Shown here: piece by piece, positions 1 through 6,926 of the stretch | How positions within the stretch are numbered: the stretch's first letter is position 1 | Layout: each line of letters begins with the position of its first letter | NCBI GenBank assembly: GCA_945862495.1 | Contig: CAMAYM010000051.1 | Coordinates: forward strand, 1 to 18,151 | DNA length: 18,151 bases | Reading direction: 5' to 3' | From: Bordetella parapertussis | GTDB lineage: Bacteria > Pseudomonadota > Gammaproteobacteria > Burkholderiales > Burkholderiaceae_B | Translations under genes and position numbers: made by a program | The notes under the pieces: generated by a model | What the model was told of the DNA's origin: nothing | Database searches by the model: none | What the model saw: only the letters and a program-made list of their open reading frames with translations

Positions 1-605
1 AACTGACTGACGGAAAGCACGATGTGATGTTGTTCTCCGATTCGGGCAAGGCAGTACGCTTTGACGAAAATGACGTGCGTCCAATGGGCCGTAACGCCCG
101 CGGTGTGCGCGGCATGATGCTCGAAGAAGGGCAGCAAGTCATTGCCATGCTGGTATCGGGTGATGAGTCGCAAACGGTCTTGACTGCGACACAAAATGGC
201 TTTGGCAAGCGTACGCCGATCACGGAGTACACGCGTCATGGCCGTGGTACGAAGGGCATGATTGCCATTCAGACTTCGGCGCGTAACGGTAAAGTTGTGG
301 GCGCTGTCCTGGCCAACGCGACAGACGAAATCATGCTCATCACGACGGGCGGCGTGTTGGTGCGCACCCGAGTGGCAGAGATTCGTGAAATGGGTCGTGC
401 AACGCAAGGCGTCACCTTAATTAGCGTTGATGACGGCAGCGAGTTGTCTGGTGTGCGCAGGGTTGTTGAAAGCGATGTGGATGATGATGTGGATGCGGAT
501 CAAGCCGCCGCAGCGGATTCAACTGCAACCGACTCAACTGCTGGCGATGCTGCGAAGCCGAGTGCTTCTGCAGGAACGACAGATGAGGCTGGGTCGGAGT
601 CCTAA
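1..605 (+). CDS. gyrA: DNA gyrase subunit A, C-terminal part (5' end outside window)
   Basis: The reading frame is open from the left edge (codons in phase with position 3) to TAA at 603-605, so only about the last 200 residues are present. GyrA forms the A2B2 gyrase that introduces negative supercoils; this piece belongs to the C-terminal beta-pinwheel that wraps DNA. Blade-like repeats are visible: VMLFSDSGKAVRF, then GFGKRTPITEYTRHGRGTKG, then IMLITTGGVLVRTRVAEI with GRATQGV. The last ~45 residues form a low-complexity acidic Asp/Ala/Ser/Thr tail, in line with the acidic tails known in other GyrA proteins, which tune supercoiling. The catalytic tyrosine domain is outside the window. serC starts one base after the stop, so the two genes are almost certainly co-transcribed. 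Family assignment is by pattern recognition of the pinwheel repeats plus gene order. Confidence 0.93.
   Translation, partial: LTDGKHDVMLFSDSGKAVRFDENDVRPMGRNARGVRGMMLEEGQQVIAMLVSGDESQTVLTATQNGFGKRTPITEYTRHGRGTKGMIAIQTSARNGKVVGAVLANATDEIMLITTGGVLVRTRVAEIREMGRATQGVTLISVDDGSELSGVRRVVESDVDDDVDADQAAAADSTATDSTAGDAAKPSASAGTTDEAGSES
596..599 (+). promoter_or_regulatory. Ribosome binding site of serC inside gyrA
   Basis: GGAG lies 7 nt before the ATG at 607, inside the last codons of gyrA. It supports 607 as the serC start rather than the in-frame upstream alternative at 427, and suggests that serC translation is coupled to the end of gyrA. Confidence 0.6.
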
Positions 606-606
606 T

Positions 607-1737
607 ATGGCGCGTCCCTGGAATTTTTCTGCAGGGCCGTCCGCAATGCCTGAGTCTGTTCTCAAGCAGGCTGCGGCGGAAATGTTGGACTGGCACGGCT
701 CTGGCATGTCCGTGATGGAAATGAGTCATCGTGGCAAACAGTTCGTGGAAATCTGCTCTCAGGCAGAGTCAGATTTACGCGAACTGCTCGCGGTATCAGA
801 TGATTATGCGGTTCTGTTCATGCAGGGTGGCGCGACCGCTGAAAATGCGATTGTTCCGCTTAATTTGCTCGGACGGGCTCCACAGCCCAAGGCTGATTTT
901 GTTATCAGCGGTATTTGGTCCAAAAAGTCCCTCCAGGAATGTCAGCGTTATGGCGATGCGCAAGTCGCAGCAACAAATGCCGTAGAGTCTATTGTTAGCG
1001 ATGTCCGGCAAAATCCGGGTACGTGGTTGCCTGAGTCCAAAACGTGGCGTGTGCGTCCGGATGCTGCATATCTTCACTTGTGCAGCAACGAGACCATTGG
1101 TGGTGTTGAAACCATGGATTGGCCTGCAATGGCTGACTTAGGTGCGGCAGATGTCCCCTTAGTGGTGGATGCGTCCTCGCACTTTTTGTCTCGCCCCATG
1201 CCAGTGAGCAAAACAGGGATGATCTTTGCGGGTGCTCAGAAAAATGCGGGACCTGCTGGACTGACAGTCGTCATTGTGCGTCGCGATTTAATTGGACACG
1301 CGCTTCCAATTTGTCCTTCCGCTTTCGATTACGCCAATGTTGCGCGTGAACAATCCATGTTCAATACGCCCCCTACGTATGCCATCTATATTGCAGGCTT
1401 AGTATTTAAGTGGCTTAAAGAGCAGGGTGGTTTAGCAGAGATGGAGCAACGCAACATTGCAAAATCATCCCTGATTTATAGTTACTTTGATCAGAGTCAT
1501 TTTTATACTGTTCCCGTGCATCCTTCAGTGCGCTCCAGAATGAATGCTCCGTTTTTCTTGCCCGATACGGCGCTTGAGACAGACTTTTTGGCGGGTGCTG
1601 AGGCGCGTGGTTTGATGCAATTAAAAGGTCATAAAAGCGTGGGCGGGATGCGCGCTTCGATCTATAACGCCATGCCATTAGAGGGTGTGACAGCACTCAT
1701 TGATTATCTCAAGGACTTCGAGCGCGCCCATGGATGA
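607..1737 (+). CDS. serC: Phosphoserine aminotransferase
   Basis: A PLP enzyme of 376 residues (class V fold) that converts 3-phosphohydroxypyruvate and glutamate to phosphoserine for serine synthesis; the same enzyme acts in pyridoxine synthesis (4-phosphohydroxythreonine). The start MARPWNFSAGPSAMP is typical of the family. The PLP lysine is K212 in GAQKNAGPAG; other marks are GGATAEN (75-81), HLCSNETIGG (157-166) and RASIYNAMP (349-357). Length matches the family (about 360 residues). The frame extends upstream to 427, but that part overlaps gyrA in another frame and resembles nothing, so ATG 607 is chosen, supported by GGAG 7 nt upstream. It is the first of a run of amino-acid biosynthesis genes, and pheA starts 8 nt before its stop. 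Confidence 0.97.
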   Translation: MARPWNFSAGPSAMPESVLKQAAAEMLDWHGSGMSVMEMSHRGKQFVEICSQAESDLRELLAVSDDYAVLFMQGGATAENAIVPLNLLGRAPQPKADFVISGIWSKKSLQECQRYGDAQVAATNAVESIVSDVRQNPGTWLPESKTWRVRPDAAYLHLCSNETIGGVETMDWPAMADLGAADVPLVVDASSHFLSRPMPVSKTGMIFAGAQKNAGPAGLTVVIVRRDLIGHALPICPSAFDYANVAREQSMFNTPPTYAIYIAGLVFKWLKEQGGLAEMEQRNIAKSSLIYSYFDQSHFYTVPVHPSVRSRMNAPFFLPDTALETDFLAGAEARGLMQLKGHKSVGGMRASIYNAMPLEGVTALIDYLKDFERAHG

Positions 1738-2815
1738 GTCATTGCAAGCCCAGCTATTACCTTTGCGCCAGCGCATCGATCAGATCGACGCTGAAATTTT
1801 AGACTTGCTAAACAAACGCGCTAAAACAGCGCAGGAAGTTGGCCAAGTTAAACATGCCCATCATGCCGAAGGTCCCGTTTTGCGGCCCGAACGTGAGGCG
1901 CAAGTGATTCGACAGCTCCAGCAGCTTAATCGCGGACCCTTTCCTTCCGAGGCCGTTGCATCAGTGTGGACCGAGGTGATCTCGGCTTGTCGCGGTCTTG
2001 AGCAGTCCTTGACCGTTGCATTTCTCGGGCCTGCAGGATCCTTTTCCGAGCAGGCTGCCTTTGAGCACTTTGGTCGTTCAGTCACAGGCTTGCCTTGTCC
2101 GTCTTTTGACGAGGTGTTTAGAGCGGTGGAGGCGGGTGCTGCCCAAGTAGGCATGGTGCCGGTTGAAAACTCTACCGAAGGGGCTGTCAATCGCACGCTG
2201 GATTTGCTGTTGGGCTCATCGCTCCGTATCTTAGGGGAGCGTTCCTTGTTGATCCGTCACTGCTTGTTGAGCAAGTCCGGCAACATGCAGGGCATTACCA
2301 AAATTCTGGCGCATCCCCAGGCACTGGCACAGTGTCAAAACTGGCTCAATCGAGAGTATCCAGGCATTCCTCGCGAACCGGTTTCCAGCAACTCCGAAGC
2401 GGCGCGCCTCGCCTCTCTCGATCCTACGATTGCGGCCATTGCAAGCGATGTGGCGGCTCAAACTTGGGGTCTCGAGATCGTAGCCTTAGGTATTCAGGAC
2501 GACTCTCAAAATAGGACGCGTTTCTTGGCGATTGGAAAGCTTGAAATTCTGCCCAGCGGACGCGACAAAACGAGTGTGATTCTTGCCGTGCCCAATCGCG
2601 CGGGTGCGGTGTATCAAATGTTATCGCCCCTATCGGAAAATGGCGTATCCATGACGAGATTTGAGTCGCGCCCTGCGCGTACGGGTCAGTGGGAGTATTA
2701 CTTCTATGTTGATCTCGAAGGGCATTGTGAGGATGCGCGCGTCAAAAAGGCGCTCGCGACACTGGCGTCCCAATGTGCCTTTTATAAGTTGTTAGGGTCT
2801 TATCCCGCACAATAG
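1730..2815 (+). CDS. pheA: Bifunctional chorismate mutase/prephenate dehydratase (P-protein)
   Basis: A 361-residue protein that converts chorismate to prephenate and then phenylpyruvate, the committed route to phenylalanine. Three domains are visible: an AroQ-type chorismate mutase (about 1-90, LRQRIDQIDAEILDLLNKR), prephenate dehydratase (about 95-270, with VENSTEGAVNRT at 145-156 and the catalytic-loop TRF at 263-265 in NRTRFLAIG), and a C-terminal ACT domain (about 280-355) with ESRP at 312-315, the phenylalanine-binding motif that gives allosteric feedback inhibition. ATG 1730 overlaps the end of serC by 8 nt and gives the normal N-terminus MDESLQAQL; an upstream TTG at 1700 is in frame but unnecessary. 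Control by feedback through ACT is expected from the family. No leader peptide or attenuator is visible in front of the gene. Confidence 0.97.
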   Translation: MDESLQAQLLPLRQRIDQIDAEILDLLNKRAKTAQEVGQVKHAHHAEGPVLRPEREAQVIRQLQQLNRGPFPSEAVASVWTEVISACRGLEQSLTVAFLGPAGSFSEQAAFEHFGRSVTGLPCPSFDEVFRAVEAGAAQVGMVPVENSTEGAVNRTLDLLLGSSLRILGERSLLIRHCLLSKSGNMQGITKILAHPQALAQCQNWLNREYPGIPREPVSSNSEAARLASLDPTIAAIASDVAAQTWGLEIVALGIQDDSQNRTRFLAIGKLEILPSGRDKTSVILAVPNRAGAVYQMLSPLSENGVSMTRFESRPARTGQWEYYFYVDLEGHCEDARVKKALATLASQCAFYKLLGSYPAQ

Positions 2816-2881
2816 TCGCATGTTGAGTGTGTCGCGCTTATTCAGATTTGCGATGCAATCATTTTCTCAATTCAGTAATGT

Positions 2882-2886
2882 AGGTG
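2882..2886 (+). promoter_or_regulatory. Ribosome binding site favouring hisC start at 2895
   Basis: AGGTG lies 8 nt before ATG 2895, while nothing like a Shine-Dalgarno sequence precedes the in-frame ATGs at 2820 and 2853. It is the reason for choosing the shorter hisC product. Confidence 0.5.
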
Positions 2887-2894
2887 TCCCCATC

Positions 2895-4025
2895 ATGTCC
2901 GCTCAAGACTCTGTATTGATTCCGCCACCCCATATCGCTGCGATCGCGCCTTACCAAGCCGGTAAGCCTATTGAGGAGCTTGCGCGGGAGTTTGGACTGG
3001 ATCCTTCCGGCATCGTCAAGCTCGCCTCTAATGAAAACCCACTCGGCATGCCGGAGTCTGCGCGACGCGCAATTGCCGAGGCGATTGCAGGCTTGGGGCG
3101 TTATCCAGATCCAGCGGGTTTTGACCTTAAAAAAGCGTTGTCCGAGCGTTATAGCGTTGCACAAAACTGGCTGACCTTGGGGAATGGTTCGAATGACATT
3201 CTTGAATTGGTTGCCTCTGCTTTGCTTGAGCCAGACAGCTCGGTTGTTTACTCGCAGTTTGCTTTTGTGGTGTATCGCTTGGCTACACAGGCTCGCGGTG
3301 CTGAGCATATCGTGGTCCCCGCGAAAGAGCACGGGCATGATCTACCCGCCATGCTTGAGTCCATTCGGGACAATACGCGCTTGGTGTTTATTGCGAACCC
3401 CAACAATCCCACGGGGACATATTTATCTAACGACGCCATTGAGTCTTTTCTGGCTGCAGTGGCCGCAAGGCATGGTACGCGCGTCACCGTTGTGTTGGAC
3501 GAGGCGTATAACGAGTTTCTTGAACCCGAATTGCGTGTGGATAGCGTTGGCTTGGTGAAGCGTTATCCCAACCTGCTTGTGTCGCGTAGCTTCTCTAAGG
3601 CCTATGGTTTGGCGGGTTTGCGGGTAGGTTTCGGTGTGGCGCAGCCGGTATTGACGGATTTACTCAATCGGGTCCGACAGCCGTTCAACGTCAATTCGCT
3701 CGCCCAAGCTGCAGCAATCGCAGCGCTTGGAGACACTGCGTTTTTAAAAGAGAGCTTCGAAGTCAATCGTGCTGGCAAGGCCCAGTTACAGGGTGCCTTT
3801 GAAGCGCTTGGTTTGACCTATTTGCCGAGCTACTCTAATTTTGTGTTGGTCAAGGTGGGAGACGCCGCACAGGTGAATCTTGAGCTGCTCAAGCGTGGCG
3901 TCATTGTACGTCCAGTCAAGGGAGATGGTTTGCCCGAGTGGCTGCGTGTCTCGATTGGTTTGCCTCAAGAAAATGAAAAGTTTATTGAGGCGCTGACAGC
4001 CATCATGAAACAGTTAGCGGCATGA
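2895..4025 (+). CDS. hisC: Histidinol-phosphate/aromatic aminotransferase
   Basis: A class I/II PLP aminotransferase of 376 residues. Visible family marks: LASNENPLG (43-51), NPNNPTG (168-174), DEAY (202-205), the PLP lysine K235 in SRSFSKAYGLAGLRVGF, and the substrate carboxylate-binding arginine in LRVSIG (R351). The family transaminates histidinol phosphate, and several members also use phenylpyruvate and 4-hydroxyphenylpyruvate. Lying between pheA and tyrA, this copy probably supplies the last step of Phe/Tyr synthesis; that is inference from position, and the sequence alone does not settle specificity. The start at 2895 is chosen because of AGGTG upstream and because MSAQDSVLIPPPHIAAIAPY is a normal N-terminus; in-frame ATGs at 2820 and 2853 would add 25 or 14 residues. 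The stop overlaps the tyrA start as ATGA. Confidence 0.93.
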   Translation: MSAQDSVLIPPPHIAAIAPYQAGKPIEELAREFGLDPSGIVKLASNENPLGMPESARRAIAEAIAGLGRYPDPAGFDLKKALSERYSVAQNWLTLGNGSNDILELVASALLEPDSSVVYSQFAFVVYRLATQARGAEHIVVPAKEHGHDLPAMLESIRDNTRLVFIANPNNPTGTYLSNDAIESFLAAVAARHGTRVTVVLDEAYNEFLEPELRVDSVGLVKRYPNLLVSRSFSKAYGLAGLRVGFGVAQPVLTDLLNRVRQPFNVNSLAQAAAIAALGDTAFLKESFEVNRAGKAQLQGAFEALGLTYLPSYSNFVLVKVGDAAQVNLELLKRGVIVRPVKGDGLPEWLRVSIGLPQENEKFIEALTAIMKQLAA

Positions 4026-4897
4026 ACGCATTCAAAATTGACACCGTTGCAGTGATTGGCGTCGGTTTGATCGGAGGCTCGTTTGCGGCTGCCCTCAAAC
4101 AGGCGGGTGCGGTGGGTAAGGTACTCGGTGCAGGCCGTCGACCTGAGACCTTGGAAGAGGCTGTGCGTCTTGGTTTGATTGACGAGATTGTGAGTGACAA
4201 AGAGGCGGCGCAACGTGCAGATTTAATTTTTGTCGCAGCACCAGTCGGAGCCTTCGAAGCAATTTTCAAGGCTCTCGCCCCTTGGTTGGGTCCCAAGACC
4301 ATCATCACTGATGGCGGTAGTACCAAGCAAAATGTGATCGAAGCTGCGCGCATAGGTTTGCAGGCACGTATTGCACAATTTGTACCGGGCCATCCAATGG
4401 CAGGGTCGCATGAAAAGGGTCCTCAAGCGGCCGATCCCAAACTTTTTGTCGGGCGCCGCGTCATGCTGACGCCCTTGGTTGAAAACCACCCTCAGGATAT
4501 CGAGACTGTGCGGGCAGCGTGGCAAGCATGTGGCGCCAACGTGGTGTCAATTGAGCCTTCGCAACATGATGGGGTAGTGGCTGCCATCAGTCATTTGCCA
4601 CATTGGGTTGCTGCGCTTTTTATGGAATATGTCACGCAAAGCGATGATGCAACGCTTAAGTTGCAGACGGCAGGCTCTGGTTTTAGAGACTTTACCCGCG
4701 TTGCACAGGGCTCCGCAGAAATGTGGCGTGATATTTTTATTGCAAATCGTCCTGCCATGTTGGCGGAATTACAAGCGATGAAAGCAGTCTTTGAGCGGGC
4801 AGAGCATGCTCTGCGAGAAAATGATGCGTACTGGCTAAAAGACATGCTGGATCATGCTTCCAAAGCGCGACGTGATTGGCAGGATCAGGGATCATGA
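4022..4897 (+). CDS. tyrA: Prephenate dehydrogenase (TyrA family)
   Basis: A 291-residue monofunctional TyrA that oxidatively decarboxylates prephenate (or arogenate) with NAD(P)+ on the way to tyrosine. The Rossmann nucleotide-binding motif GVGLIGGS is at 13-20, DGGSTK at 97-102, GHPMAGSHEKG at 123-133 carrying the catalytic histidine (H124), SHLPHW at 190-195 and GSGFRDFTRVA at 218-228. There is no fused chorismate mutase, unlike enterobacterial TyrA; mutase activity is supplied by PheA. There is no obvious ACT domain, the length being taken up by the dehydrogenase core. ATG 4022 overlaps the hisC stop (ATGA) and its own stop overlaps aroA the same way, so expression is probably coupled. 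Prephenate versus arogenate preference cannot be read by eye. Confidence 0.95.
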   Translation: MNAFKIDTVAVIGVGLIGGSFAAALKQAGAVGKVLGAGRRPETLEEAVRLGLIDEIVSDKEAAQRADLIFVAAPVGAFEAIFKALAPWLGPKTIITDGGSTKQNVIEAARIGLQARIAQFVPGHPMAGSHEKGPQAADPKLFVGRRVMLTPLVENHPQDIETVRAAWQACGANVVSIEPSQHDGVVAAISHLPHWVAALFMEYVTQSDDATLKLQTAGSGFRDFTRVAQGSAEMWRDIFIANRPAMLAELQAMKAVFERAEHALRENDAYWLKDMLDHASKARRDWQDQGS

Positions 4898-6210
4898 GCC
4901 GCTTAGCATTTTTGGATCTAGCCCACGCCAAGCGGGCACAGGGAACAGTTGCGTTGCCCGGATCAAAAAGTATTTCCAATCGGGTGTTGTTGTTGTCAGC
5001 CCTTGCGCAAGGTACCACTCGCATAAAAGGGTTATTGGCCTCTGACGATACGGCAGTGATGTTGGCTGCACTCAAACAGCTTGGGGTTCAGGTCGATACG
5101 CATTCCCCTGATTCTGTCAGCGTGACGGGTGTTGCACGTTTTCCTGTCAAGGATGCGCAACTCTTTATGGGCAACGCCGGTACGGCCATTCGCCCATTGA
5201 CCGCTGCGCTTGCGGTGATGGGTGGGCATTACACCTTGTCAGGCGTGCCACGCATGCATGAGCGTCCTATTGGTGACTTGGTTGAGGGTTTGCGTGAAAT
5301 GGGCGCGCGCATCCACTATTTAGACCAGCAAGGATATCCCCCGATTGAGATTCTGGAGCCCGATCATTTAAATGATCGCGTGCGCGTGCAGGGGTCCGTA
5401 TCCAGCCAGTTTCTCACTGCAGTATTAATGGCAGCACCGCTTGCTGTTGCGCGTTCTGGTCGCGCGTTGACGGTAGAGGTTATCGGTGAGCTGATATCTA
5501 AGCCCTACATCGACATTACGTTAAATTTGATGGCGCGTTTTGGTGTGGTGGTCGAGCGGCAGGGATGGCAGCAGTTTGTGATTCACGCTGACGCCACGTA
5601 TCGCTCACCGAGCCATATCTTTGTGGAGGGTGATGCATCTTCTGCTTCGTATTTTCTTGCGTTGGGTGCGATTGGTGGTGGTCCTGTTCGTGTAGAGGGC
5701 GTTGGCGCCCAAAGTATTCAGGGCGACGTTGCTTTTGCTGACGTGATCCAAGCCATGGGTGCGCAGGTCCGTCGCGAGGCGGCCTCGATTGAGGTGACAG
5801 GTATCAATGTGGCCGCGGGTCAGCGACTCAAGGCGTTTGATACGGATTTCAACCTCATTCCGGATGCGGCCATGACTGCGGCGGCGCTCGCCCTATATGC
5901 GGATGGCCCATGTACCTTGCGAAATATCGCGAGCTGGCGTGTCAAAGAAACGGATCGCATTCACGCGATGGCAACAGAGTTGGGCAAATTGGGTGCCCGC
6001 GTAGAAACTGGGCCAGACTGGTTGCGGGTCTATCCCGTCGAGCCAGGTCAATGGCAAGATGCTGCGATCGATACCTACGATGATCATCGTATCGCCATGT
6101 GTTTTTCCTTAGCGGCCTTTGGTCAGTCAAACGTGCGCATCATGGATCCTGGCTGTGTGAGCAAAACATTTCCAACGTATTTTGAAGTCTTAAACGGTTT
6201 GTTGACATGA
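4894..6210 (+). CDS. aroA: 3-phosphoshikimate 1-carboxyvinyltransferase (EPSP synthase)
   Basis: A 438-residue shikimate-pathway enzyme that joins PEP and shikimate 3-phosphate to make EPSP, two steps before prephenate. Class I features are all present: PGSKS (22-26), GNAGTAIRP (93-101), SSQF (170-173), DFNLIPDAAMT (318-328), RVKETDR (349-355), DDHRIAM (396-402) and the end motif CVSKTFPTYF (421-430). The PEP-site loop keeps Gly96, Thr97 and Pro101 of the ordinary, glyphosate-sensitive class I type. ATG 4894 overlaps the tyrA stop (ATGA), with AGGATCAGGG just upstream as a possible ribosome site. The in-frame start at 4876 inside tyrA is not needed. The aroA stop overlaps the cmk start. Confidence 0.98.
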   Translation: MSRLAFLDLAHAKRAQGTVALPGSKSISNRVLLLSALAQGTTRIKGLLASDDTAVMLAALKQLGVQVDTHSPDSVSVTGVARFPVKDAQLFMGNAGTAIRPLTAALAVMGGHYTLSGVPRMHERPIGDLVEGLREMGARIHYLDQQGYPPIEILEPDHLNDRVRVQGSVSSQFLTAVLMAAPLAVARSGRALTVEVIGELISKPYIDITLNLMARFGVVVERQGWQQFVIHADATYRSPSHIFVEGDASSASYFLALGAIGGGPVRVEGVGAQSIQGDVAFADVIQAMGAQVRREAASIEVTGINVAAGQRLKAFDTDFNLIPDAAMTAAALALYADGPCTLRNIASWRVKETDRIHAMATELGKLGARVETGPDWLRVYPVEPGQWQDAAIDTYDDHRIAMCFSLAAFGQSNVRIMDPGCVSKTFPTYFEVLNGLLT

Positions 6211-6866
6211 AGACCTTGGCACCCGTCATCACGATCGATGGCCCGACGGCCTCTGGTAAAGGAACTGTGGCCCAGCGAGTCGCCTCCAAACTGGGCTGGG
6301 GCGTGTTGGACAGTGGTGCGCTTTACCGACTCACTGCATTAGCCGTGCTTCAACATAACGTGGATCCAGCAGATGCGCTGGCTGTCGCTAAAGTGGCGCA
6401 GGGGTTACAGGTCGAATTTCATTCCAACGGCGTGCTTCTTGCTAGCCAAGAGGTCTCAGCACTGATTCGCCAAGAGCACGTCGGTAATTTAGCCTCTCGT
6501 TTGGCGCCCAATCCCTTGCTGCGTGAGGCTTTATTGGCGCGTCAGCGAGCGTTTAGAGTTGGCGCGGGCTTGGTTGCTGATGGTCGCGACATGGGCACGA
6601 TAGTTTTTCAAGACGCCAATTTAAAGATTTTCTTAGTTGCTGACGTATTGGCGCGTGCGCAGAGGCGTTGTAAGCAATTGATCGAAAAGGGAATTTCTGC
6701 TAATCTAGAAGACCTGCTTACTGATATGCGTGAGCGAGATGCGCGTGATGTTGAGCGTGCGGTCGCCCCACTTATACCTGCTCAGGACGCCCATGTTGTT
6801 GATTCGTCCAATTTGACGATTGAACAAACTGTGCAAATCATCTTTGACCTGTGGTCAAGGGTTTAA
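6207..6866 (+). CDS. cmk: Cytidylate kinase
   Basis: A 219-residue CMP/dCMP kinase that makes CDP/dCDP from ATP in pyrimidine nucleotide metabolism; cytosolic monomer. The P-loop GPTASGKGT is at 12-20, DSGALYR at 35-41, GRDMGT at 126-131 and the arginine-rich lid/CMP-binding stretch RDARDVERAVAPL at 177-189. Length is normal for the family (about 220-230). The start overlaps the aroA stop as ATGA, with no clear Shine-Dalgarno sequence, so translation probably relies on ribosomes ending aroA. cmk preceding rpsA is a widely conserved arrangement in proteobacteria. The last codons form one side of a hairpin that belongs to the rpsA leader. Confidence 0.97.
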   Translation: MKTLAPVITIDGPTASGKGTVAQRVASKLGWGVLDSGALYRLTALAVLQHNVDPADALAVAKVAQGLQVEFHSNGVLLASQEVSALIRQEHVGNLASRLAPNPLLREALLARQRAFRVGAGLVADGRDMGTIVFQDANLKIFLVADVLARAQRRCKQLIEKGISANLEDLLTDMRERDARDVERAVAPLIPAQDAHVVDSSNLTIEQTVQIIFDLWSRV

Positions 6867-6926
6867 CCACTCCACCCTAATTTAGGGTGCGCAACCGGCT
6901 CCAAAGGCCATCTGGATCTTCCGTAC
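6851..6926 (+). promoter_or_regulatory. rpsA leader with three small hairpins and weak ribosome site
   Basis: Three consecutive potential hairpins precede rpsA. Hairpin A is GTGGT 6851-6855 with ACCAC 6866-6870, straddling the cmk stop. Hairpin B is the near-perfect palindrome 6873-6889 (CACCCTAA, one base, TTAGGGTG). Hairpin C is GGCT 6897-6900 with GGCC 6906-6909 (one G-T wobble). Only a weak GGAT (6914-6917) lies 9 nt before the ATG. In E. coli the rpsA leader also folds into hairpins, lacks a strong Shine-Dalgarno sequence and is the site of S1 autorepression. That this region works likewise is inference. None of the hairpins has a T tract, so I do not call a terminator. Confidence 0.45.

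Noticed and set aside
427..606. In-frame 60-residue upstream extension of serC
   Set aside because: It overlaps gyrA in another frame, its composition (runs of Met, Trp, Gln) is that of an out-of-frame reading of the GyrA tail, and ATG 607 has a ribosome site and the normal SerC N-terminus.
421..729. Minus-strand open frame opposite the gyrA/serC junction
   Set aside because: His/Arg/Pro-rich shadow of the repetitive GyrA tail; no ribosome site, no recognisable domain.
2820..2894. Phenylalanine leader peptide with attenuation before hisC
   Set aside because: The Phe-rich frame has no stop before hisC, and I see no terminator/antiterminator pair. Kept only as a start-site question.
2859..3338. 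159-codon minus-strand open frame opposite hisC
   Set aside because: Lies wholly within the well-supported aminotransferase gene and shows no family pattern.
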